DNA from: Christensenellaceae bacterium | GTDB lineage: Bacteria; Bacillota; Clostridia; Christensenellales; DTU072 | DNA length: 13,237 nt | Direction: 5' to 3' | Assembly (NCBI GenBank): GCA_031260775.1 | Contig: JAISKW010000090.1 | Span: 1 to 13,237, forward strand | Shown here: piece by piece, positions 8,087 through 13,237 of the stretch | Position numbering within the stretch: position 1 is the first letter of the stretch | Layout of the letters: each line of letters starts with the position of its first letter | Notes under the pieces: model-generated | Databases searched by the model: none | The model's input: only the letters and a program-made list of their open reading frames with translations | What the model was told of the DNA's origin: nothing | Made by a program: the position numbers and the translations under genes

Positions 8087-9069
8087 TGGACAAACTATTT
8101 TTACGAAACGACAAAATTAAGGTCGCATTGTGCGCGTACGGTGCGCGGATTGTTTCGATATCCGTTCCCGACAAAAACGGTAAACCGACCGAGGTCGTTT
8201 TAGGCTACGACAGTGTAGAGGACTACTCTAAAAAGGGGATATACTTCGGGGCAACGGTCGGTCGCGTTGCAAATCGCATTGCCAACGCCTCGTTTGTTTT
8301 GGACGGCAAAACCTACCGTTTGGACAAAAACAACGGCTCAAACTGCTTACACGGCGGCAATGACGGGCTTTCGAATAAAACTTTCATTGCAAAAGAGCAG
8401 TCCGAGACAGCGGTTACCTTCGAATATATAAGCAAAAACGGCGAGAGCGGCTTCCCGGGGGAACTCGTAATTCGTGTCGGGTACAAATTGGTGGGCGGCG
8501 GCGTCGTAATCGAGTACTCCGCGCATACGGATTCGCCTACTCTTTGCGCGCTGACAAATCACACATATTTTAACTTAGACGGCAGCTTTTTCGCGCCCGT
8601 TAGCGTTTACGATACGCTTTTGAAGATTAACGCGGACAGCATTCTATCTATTAACGAAAATTTCATTCCGTGCGTAAAAATGAACGTTGCGGATACGCCG
8701 TTCGATTTCAGAGAGTTTAAGAAAATAGGCGCGCAAATTAATGACGGACATTTGCAACTGAAAATTGCGGGTGGCTACGACCATAATTTTTGTTTGAATA
8801 AAGCGGGTCTTTCCGAAGCCGCGGCAACGGCGTACAGCGAAAAAACCGGCATATTAATGCGCGTTTTTACCGACAAACCGGGGGTTCAGTTATACACAGG
8901 TAACTTTTTGGGTGACGGCACCGCGCCGTTTCCGTACCGAAGCGGATTCTGTTTGGAAACGCAAAGCTTCCCGAACGCGTGTAATAATGCCGAGCTCGGT
9001 AACGTCCGTCTTGACCCGCAAGGCGAGTACTGTAGCCGCACCGTATATGAATTTTCTGTGGTAATATAA
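8086..9069 (+). CDS. galM: Aldose 1-epimerase (galactose mutarotase)
   Basis: A 327-residue cytoplasmic enzyme of the GalM family, which interconverts alpha and beta anomers of glucose/galactose-type sugars. Visible signatures: GRVANRI (around 60), CLHGG, NHTYFNL with the catalytic acid H159, GGYDHNF with D232, and FCLETQ with the catalytic base E291. The length is slightly below the usual ~340 residues and the fold appears complete. The ATG overlaps the aroE-aroK stop as TAATG and no Shine-Dalgarno is seen, so translation is probably coupled. No other galactose (Leloir) pathway gene is nearby, so the physiological sugar is uncertain. It is the last gene of the plus-strand group. Confidence 0.93.
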   Translation: MDKLFLRNDKIKVALCAYGARIVSISVPDKNGKPTEVVLGYDSVEDYSKKGIYFGATVGRVANRIANASFVLDGKTYRLDKNNGSNCLHGGNDGLSNKTFIAKEQSETAVTFEYISKNGESGFPGELVIRVGYKLVGGGVVIEYSAHTDSPTLCALTNHTYFNLDGSFFAPVSVYDTLLKINADSILSINENFIPCVKMNVADTPFDFREFKKIGAQINDGHLQLKIAGGYDHNFCLNKAGLSEAAATAYSEKTGILMRVFTDKPGVQLYTGNFLGDGTAPFPYRSGFCLETQSFPNACNNAELGNVRLDPQGEYCSRTVYEFSVVI

Positions 9070-9128
9070 CGACAAGCTTGTTTACTTAGATTCGGGCAAC
9101 TTAGTATTTGTCCTCTCCCTGTTTTTGC

Positions 9129-9488
9129 TCAAAAATAGCCGTAGAATGCGTTTTTGATATGCTCGGCGTTGTCGCAGGTGAATGCGATTACGTCGAAACG
9201 CACGGCTGTATAATTCTTCGGCGCGTAAGACAGATATTTTTCGGCGGCCTTGATAATTTTACGGATTTTAGGCTTTGTAAGCGCGGCAAGCGGATGCTCG
9301 AATGACGGATTATCACGCGCCTTGACCTCTACAAACACAAGCGTACGCGTTGCGTTTTCGATTGCTATAATATCGATTTCTCCTTTGTTTTGCGCCGAAT
9401 AGTTATTTTCAATAATAGTAAAGCCGCTCCGCGTCAAAAGCTGCGTGGCGAGCACTTCGTATTTGATTCCTTTTTCCTGATTGTCCAA
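9129..9488 (-). CDS. YraN/UPF0102 family protein, endonuclease-like fold
   Basis: A 119-residue protein matching the YraN family: Glu11 in the first helix (YEVLATQLL), GEIDIIA (36-42, with D39) and VFVEVKAR (51-58, with E54 and K56). Together these give the E...D...ExK arrangement of the PD-(D/E)XK nuclease fold, and the C-terminal IRKIIKAAEKYL helix is also typical. The family's cellular role is not well established; nuclease activity is inferred from fold. It starts with TTG one base after the prfB stop, with AGG about ten bases upstream, and ends the minus-strand operon. Family length is normally about 115-125 residues, so it is complete. Confidence 0.9.
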   Translation of the reverse strand: MDNQEKGIKYEVLATQLLTRSGFTIIENNYSAQNKGEIDIIAIENATRTLVFVEVKARDNPSFEHPLAALTKPKIRKIIKAAEKYLSYAPKNYTAVRFDVIAFTCDNAEHIKNAFYGYF

Positions 9489-9489
9489 T

Positions 9490-10593
9490 TTATAACGCCT
9501 GCGATTTTTTAAGGTAGTCGTAAATAAAGCTTGAGATATCGCCGTCCATAACGCCGTAAACGTCGGGCGTTTCCGAGCCGGTACGGTGGTCTTTTACAAG
9601 CGTATACGGGCAAAATACATACGAGCGGATTTGTGAGCCCCACTCAATTTTCTTCATTTCGCCTTGAATGCCTTTGTGCTCCTCCGCTTGCTCACGCTCC
9701 TTTTTTTCGGCGAGGCGCGCTCTAAGCATACTCATTGCCGTTTCGCGGTTTTGAATTTGCGAACGCTCGGTTTGGCATCCCACAACGATGCCTGTGGGTA
9801 TATGGGTTATGCGTATTGCGCTTTCGGTCTTGTTGATGTGCTGTCCGCCCGCGCCGGACGATTTTAAGGTGTCTACCCGTAAATCCTCGGAGCGAATTTC
9901 AATTTCGGCTGTGTCTTGAATTTCGGGCATTACCTCTACGGAGGCAAACGAGGTATGCCGTGCCTTGTCCGCGTCGAACGGGCTGATACGCACAAGACGG
10001 TGCACGCCCTTTTCGGCTTTTAAGAAGCCGTAGGCGTTGTCGCCTGTGAGCGAAAACGATACGCTTTTGATGCCCGCCGTGCCGCCCTCTTGATAGTCTA
10101 AAACGGCGAGTTTATACCCCTCACGCTCGCCGTAGCGTGTGTACATGCGGTATAGCATATCCGCCCAGTCCTGCGCCTCGGTGCCGCCCGCGCCCGCCTG
10201 AATGGAAATAATTGCGTTCAGCGAATCGTATTTGCCCTTTAATAAGGTTTCAAGAAACAACGCATCGGTCTCCTTTTCAAGCCGTGCGAGTTCCGTTTCG
10301 ATTTCGGTTAAAAGTTCGGTATCGCCGCTACTTTCAGCAAGTTCGATATATTCCGTAACGGTTTCGCCGCCCGAAACGTATTGTGCAAGTCTGTCTAATT
10401 TCTTTTGGATTTGCGCGGCGCGCCGTGTTTCGGCGGCAGATGCTGCGGCATTTTCCCAATATGACGGCTCTTCTTGCTTTTTTTGAATGGTTTGAAGCTC
10501 CGCGTTCAATGCTGCGGGGCTTATTCCGCTTTCGCAAACCCTCAGGTTTGCCAAAACCAACTCGAGCCTTTGTTTTAGTGAGTATAAATCCAA
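9490..10593 (-). CDS. prfB: Peptide chain release factor 2, without programmed frameshift
   Basis: A 367-residue class I release factor that reads UGA and UAA stop codons and triggers peptidyl-tRNA hydrolysis. The stop-recognition tripeptide of RF2, SPF, is at 204-206, and the catalytic GGQ is at 249-251 in SGAGGQHINKTES; both sit almost exactly where they do in E. coli RF2. The gene starts at TTG (10593), supported by AGGA at 10602-10605 on the minus strand (eight bases upstream, inside the end of the preceding gene) and by the family-like N-terminus MDLYSLKQRL. Unlike most prfB genes, it is one uninterrupted frame: after the AGG codon (Arg18), where the usual signal has a GG-rich stretch then CTT-TGA, it reads GTT TGC GAA. 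The UGA-dependent autoregulatory frameshift therefore appears absent. It lies between the ACT-domain gene (3-bp gap) and yraN (1-bp gap). Confidence 0.96.
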   Translation of the reverse strand: MDLYSLKQRLELVLANLRVCESGISPAALNAELQTIQKKQEEPSYWENAAASAAETRRAAQIQKKLDRLAQYVSGGETVTEYIELAESSGDTELLTEIETELARLEKETDALFLETLLKGKYDSLNAIISIQAGAGGTEAQDWADMLYRMYTRYGEREGYKLAVLDYQEGGTAGIKSVSFSLTGDNAYGFLKAEKGVHRLVRISPFDADKARHTSFASVEVMPEIQDTAEIEIRSEDLRVDTLKSSGAGGQHINKTESAIRITHIPTGIVVGCQTERSQIQNRETAMSMLRARLAEKKEREQAEEHKGIQGEMKKIEWGSQIRSYVFCPYTLVKDHRTGSETPDVYGVMDGDISSFIYDYLKKSQAL

Positions 10594-10596
10594 AAA

Positions 10597-10872
10597 TTAT
10601 ATCCTGTGCATCGCGTTGAAGATGTCAACGTGACGTATTGCAATGTCTAAGTCAATTTCCTTGCCCTTATCGTGCAGGAGCTTCGAAACATGCTCGAACG
10701 GCTTATCTTTAGGGAAAGTGACCGCCATAATCATATTATATTGCCCTTGAAGCACGGTTTGGCTAAGGTCGTCGATATTAATGCCCTCTTTAGCAAGAAG
10801 TACGGCGATGTCGGCGATAATACCAACACGGTCGCTCGCGTTAACGGTAATAAAAGCTTTTACGTTTTCCAT
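10597..10872 (-). CDS. ACT-domain protein, UPF0237 family
   Basis: A 91-residue protein made of one to two ACT-type beta-alpha-beta units: ITVNASDRVGIIADIAVLLAKEGINIDDLSQTV at the start and the family-typical end DIAIRHVDIFNAMHRI. ACT domains usually bind amino acids or similar small ligands and regulate partner proteins; this family is a distant relative of the glycine cleavage regulator GcvR, but its ligand and target are not known to me. Family length is about 90 residues, so it is complete. The ATG overlaps the stop of the upstream membrane protein gene as TAATG, preceded by a purine-rich GAAGAA tract, which points to coupled translation. Confidence 0.92.
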   Translation of the reverse strand: MENVKAFITVNASDRVGIIADIAVLLAKEGINIDDLSQTVLQGQYNMIMAVTFPKDKPFEHVSKLLHDKGKEIDLDIAIRHVDIFNAMHRI

Positions 10873-12041
10873 TATTTCTTCTTTTTTGTACCGGCTTTAT
10901 TTGCCTTGTTCGCATTAGGATTTGCAGCTTTTGCGGGCTTATCGTCCTTTTCAAGAACGATTTTTGCTGTTTTGACCTTTTCTTTATCCAATTTTTTGCG
11001 GCTTTTGTTCTGCTGTTTTGATTGCTGTTGACCGCCCTTTTTGCTTGTATCTATGTTAGGCGAAAGCACGATTGCGGCGTTCCTGTCCGAATAGTTCGTA
11101 AATACCAAGCCGTATAACGACGGCGCGATAAGTATTGCAAACGCGACAATGATTATCGAAATAAACGAACCCATACTGCCGCCGATAAGAAGCAGTAAAA
11201 ACGGTACGGCGCAAACGGCGATTATCATTAATTCCTCAAGAGGTAAGCAAAGGGTTAAAATGAACGCGTTTTTGAGTTTGTCTTTAACACTGCCCTCAAC
11301 GCCGGTTGCCATAGGCAAAAGGTGCGCGAAAACTACCGTTGCAAACAGGAAAATAAGCGAGGATATTATTAACAAAAAGTAGTGTCCAACATTCGCCGTA
11401 TGCATATACACTTCGTGAACGAAGTAACATATTGCGCTTATTTCGCCGCCGAAAAACACGGCGAATATTGTAGTAAAAAGTACTGTTTGCTTTGCGTAAA
11501 GCTTAACCCCTCGGAAAAACTCAATAAATATGCGCGGAACGTCTTTGTTTGTCTTCAAATCGCGCTTCGAAATAAACTGCTCGCCCCAAATCGCCTTTTG
11601 AGTTACGTATAAAAGCCCGGATAAACCCACTCCCGCAAGCGGCAGAAGAACGGCGATTGCGCCAAGCAGTAACCACCATGCGTACACCGTGTCGGCTTTA
11701 ATTTCGGTAATCGAAACGCCGCTCGAAAGTCCTATGCCCAAGCCGCCCATTAAATACGGCATTTCACGGCCCGTTAACAGATACGAAACCCTTTCCGCGC
11801 CGAACGACGCAAAAATTGCAATAACCGCGATGATAGGGAGCATGAAGATTATCGCACAAGTGTTATTGAGCATAAATGACGAGTAATTGAGTCTAAAGAC
11901 CTTAAATAACCGTCTTATGCGCCCCATTTGAGGCATTTCATAAGCCAAAATGCCTGTTTTAGTTTGAGGTAGCGGCGTGAGTTTCGGCAATAAATTGTCC
12001 GTATAGTGTGCCTTTTCCTCCGTCGGTGTTTGATTTGCCAT
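10872..12041 (-). CDS. Polytopic membrane protein, DUF624/YesL-like, with Lys-rich tail
   Basis: A 389-residue protein with about six hydrophobic helices (roughly 61-80, 121-146, 186-208, 220-242, 259-288, 290-314). The RLFKVFRLNYSSFMLNN stretch before the first helix, the GLSGLLYVTQKA loop after the second, and the FIEFFRGVKLYAKQ segment before the third resemble DUF624/YesL membrane proteins of Firmicutes, though this is longer than usual and the match is by eye. Function is unknown. The last ~60 residues (330-389) are a charged low-complexity tail rich in Lys, Asn, Gln and Ala ending in KKKK, probably cytoplasmic. The N-terminal 30 residues are polar and there is no signal peptide. No clear Shine-Dalgarno precedes the ATG at 12041. 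It is the first gene of a four-gene operon with ACT, prfB and yraN. Confidence 0.75.
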   Translation of the reverse strand: MANQTPTEEKAHYTDNLLPKLTPLPQTKTGILAYEMPQMGRIRRLFKVFRLNYSSFMLNNTCAIIFMLPIIAVIAIFASFGAERVSYLLTGREMPYLMGGLGIGLSSGVSITEIKADTVYAWWLLLGAIAVLLPLAGVGLSGLLYVTQKAIWGEQFISKRDLKTNKDVPRIFIEFFRGVKLYAKQTVLFTTIFAVFFGGEISAICYFVHEVYMHTANVGHYFLLIISSLIFLFATVVFAHLLPMATGVEGSVKDKLKNAFILTLCLPLEELMIIAVCAVPFLLLLIGGSMGSFISIIIVAFAILIAPSLYGLVFTNYSDRNAAIVLSPNIDTSKKGGQQQSKQQNKSRKKLDKEKVKTAKIVLEKDDKPAKAANPNANKANKAGTKKKK

Positions 12042-12058
12042 TACAATAAATACAGTTA

Positions 12059-12104
12059 ATTATAACTGCTTGTATATTTTAACTTGCAAGCACAATATCT
12101 GCAA
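12059..12104 (-). promoter_or_regulatory. Probable promoter of the minus-strand operon
   Basis: Two overlapping sigma-A-like candidates read leftward. One has TTGCAG (12099-12104), a 17-base spacer, and TAAAAT (12076-12081). The other has TTGCAA (12084-12089), a 19-base spacer, and a perfect TATAAT (12059-12064). The AT-rich 92-bp gap between the membrane protein gene and the upstream leucine-rich repeat gene holds no terminator-like hairpin with a T-run; the only pairing seen is TGCTTG with CAAGCA around 12067-12092. Which hexamer pair is used cannot be decided. Confidence 0.5.
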
Positions 12105-12133
12105 TTTGTAATCTCGACCGATAATCTATTTAT

Positions 12134-13237
12134 TTACCAGCGGTGTGATTCTTGGTAGTGCGCATACAGAGTAACATTGTTGCCGCCGCTCCATGGGGCT
12201 ATGCTGATACCGTTATTATCCGTAAGCTTAGTGCCGCCTTCCGCAGCGGTGTACCAGCCGGCAAATTCGTAGCCGCTTGCCGTTGGTACGGGCATTTGAA
12301 CTTTGTATATCAAACCCTCGTAAACCGTAGGCGTCGCTATCACGGAGGAAGAATCGCCCACGTCTAATACAATGCCCGTAACTTCGTTTTCGGGACTCCC
12401 GACCGGTATAACAACCACATCATACACATCCAAATCTTCCGATAAAAGGAACGAGCTGTCCTGATTAAGACTTGTTATCGTTGAGGGAAGGTAGATATGT
12501 TCCAGATTAGGGAAGCCGGAAAAAGAGCCGTTATTTAATTTAGTGTAGCCCTCGGGAATAATAATTGTTGTAACGTTTTCGAGGTTTGAGCCGTAGGTAC
12601 CGGATAATGCGGAGTAATTTTTTATCGTTGTAACGGGCAGTCCGTTGTACTCCGCAGGCAGAGTGAGCGTGGTAACGGCGGGCGCGTCGGTTCTGTATTT
12701 CAACAACATATATGAGGCGATGTCCTCATTCATTGCGAACGCAAAGTCGCTTACCTCGTGTTCACTGCCCGTCCAAATTTCGGGTCTGCCGTATGCGTTA
12801 TAGTGCCAGTAGCCTTTTGAGAAGGGATTAGTTTCGGAATACGCGTAAACGGCTGCGTTAAAAAACGGGTCGCTATCGAAGTTTTGCAATAACCAACCGT
12901 GAAACTCCGCGCCGTTATAGAATATTGTAGTAAGTCCCGTGCAATTGTTAAAGGCTGCCGCGTCAAGAATTATCAAACTTTCGGGGATAACTACCGCTTG
13001 CAAATTAGTACAATTTTCGAATGCGCTTGCCGAAATTACTTCAACATTTTCGGGTATATCGACAAGAGTTATTGTCGTATTGTTCTTAAAAGCGTCGTCA
13101 TTAATATATGTAACGCTCAAATTTTCGTTAATAGCCGGGATAAACAGCTCGCTTTCGCTTCCCGTATAACCACTAACCCATTTTTTATTACTCGACCATG
13201 TAAGTCCTACCGTCGTATCGGGCGCGCGTTCGCCTAC
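12134..13237 (-). CDS. Extracellular BspA-like leucine-rich repeat protein with C-terminal Flg_new-type module, 5' partial
   Basis: The frame is open from the right edge of the window to TAA at 12134-12136. The TTG at 13120 is not the real start, because 39 further in-frame codons run without a stop to the edge. The visible 367 residues contain BspA/LRR_5-type repeats (units such as ISASAFENCTNLQAVVIPE and the similar AFNNCTGLTTIFY), an aromatic-rich insert, a second repeat cluster (TTIIIPEGYTKL...FPNLEHIYLPSTITSL), and near the C-terminus a GYEFAGWYTAAEGGTKL...VTLYAHY module of the InlB B-repeat/Flg_new type. Such proteins are exported and often contact host or other cells. The protein ends ESHRW with no membrane helix or LPXTG, so this end is not an anchor; any signal peptide or anchoring domain must be outside the window. 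It is likely a second surface or secreted protein. Confidence 0.85.
   Translation of the reverse strand, partial: VGERAPDTTVGLTWSSNKKWVSGYTGSESELFIPAINENLSVTYINDDAFKNNTTITLVDIPENVEVISASAFENCTNLQAVVIPESLIILDAAAFNNCTGLTTIFYNGAEFHGWLLQNFDSDPFFNAAVYAYSETNPFSKGYWHYNAYGRPEIWTGSEHEVSDFAFAMNEDIASYMLLKYRTDAPAVTTLTLPAEYNGLPVTTIKNYSALSGTYGSNLENVTTIIIPEGYTKLNNGSFSGFPNLEHIYLPSTITSLNQDSSFLLSEDLDVYDVVVIPVGSPENEVTGIVLDVGDSSSVIATPTVYEGLIYKVQMPVPTASGYEFAGWYTAAEGGTKLTDNNGISIAPWSGGNNVTLYAHYQESHRW

Noticed and set aside
9108..9305. 65-codon plus-strand open frame
   Set aside because: It is antisense to yraN, which has clear family motifs, and it has no recognisable domain or ribosome binding site.
13118..13120. 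TTG as the start of the leucine-rich repeat protein
   Set aside because: The frame continues open for 39 codons to the window edge and includes plausible extracellular-protein sequence, so the true start lies outside.

Overview
The window looks like a stretch of a low-to-middling GC Gram-positive (Clostridia-type) chromosome, probably from a gut or other anaerobic community. The supports are: surface proteins built from MBG-like, FIVAR-like, BspA-type leucine-rich and InlB/Flg_new-type repeats; a Clostridia-like YraN, ACT-domain and DUF624-like set; frequent TTG starts; and genes joined by TAATG stop/start overlaps. No rRNA, tRNA, CRISPR array, transposase, integrase or phage gene is visible. 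Species cannot be named from the sequence alone.

Left half, plus strand (127-9069): a calcineurin-like metallophosphoesterase with a C-terminal membrane segment. A 176-bp spacer follows, carrying a hairpin-forming repeat. Next is a giant 1644-residue secreted, membrane-anchored surface protein with a long Asp/Asn/Gly/Pro spacer. Five bases later comes a fused shikimate dehydrogenase-shikimate kinase (AroE-AroK), overlapped by an aldose 1-epimerase (GalM). The last three genes are packed like an operon although a surface adhesin, an aromatic amino acid biosynthesis enzyme and a sugar mutarotase have no obvious shared role.

Right half, minus strand (12104 down to 9129): a promoter-like region, then a tight four-gene operon of a polytopic DUF624-like membrane protein, an ACT-domain protein of the UPF0237 type, peptide chain release factor 2 (with no programmed frameshift) and YraN. 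The two gene groups converge at 9070-9128, where no clear terminator is seen. At the right edge (12134-13237, minus strand) lies the C-terminal part of a second extracellular protein with BspA-like leucine-rich repeats and a terminal Flg_new-type module. Its start lies outside the window.

Most notable points: the AroE-AroK fusion, apparently complete at every catalytic site; the modular giant surface protein with its acidic spacer; an inverted pair of short hairpin repeats either side of the metallophosphoesterase; an altered GNH motif in that enzyme; and a frameshift-free prfB that keeps only an AGG codon where the recoding signal usually sits. Nothing clearly represents a new defence or mobile system.
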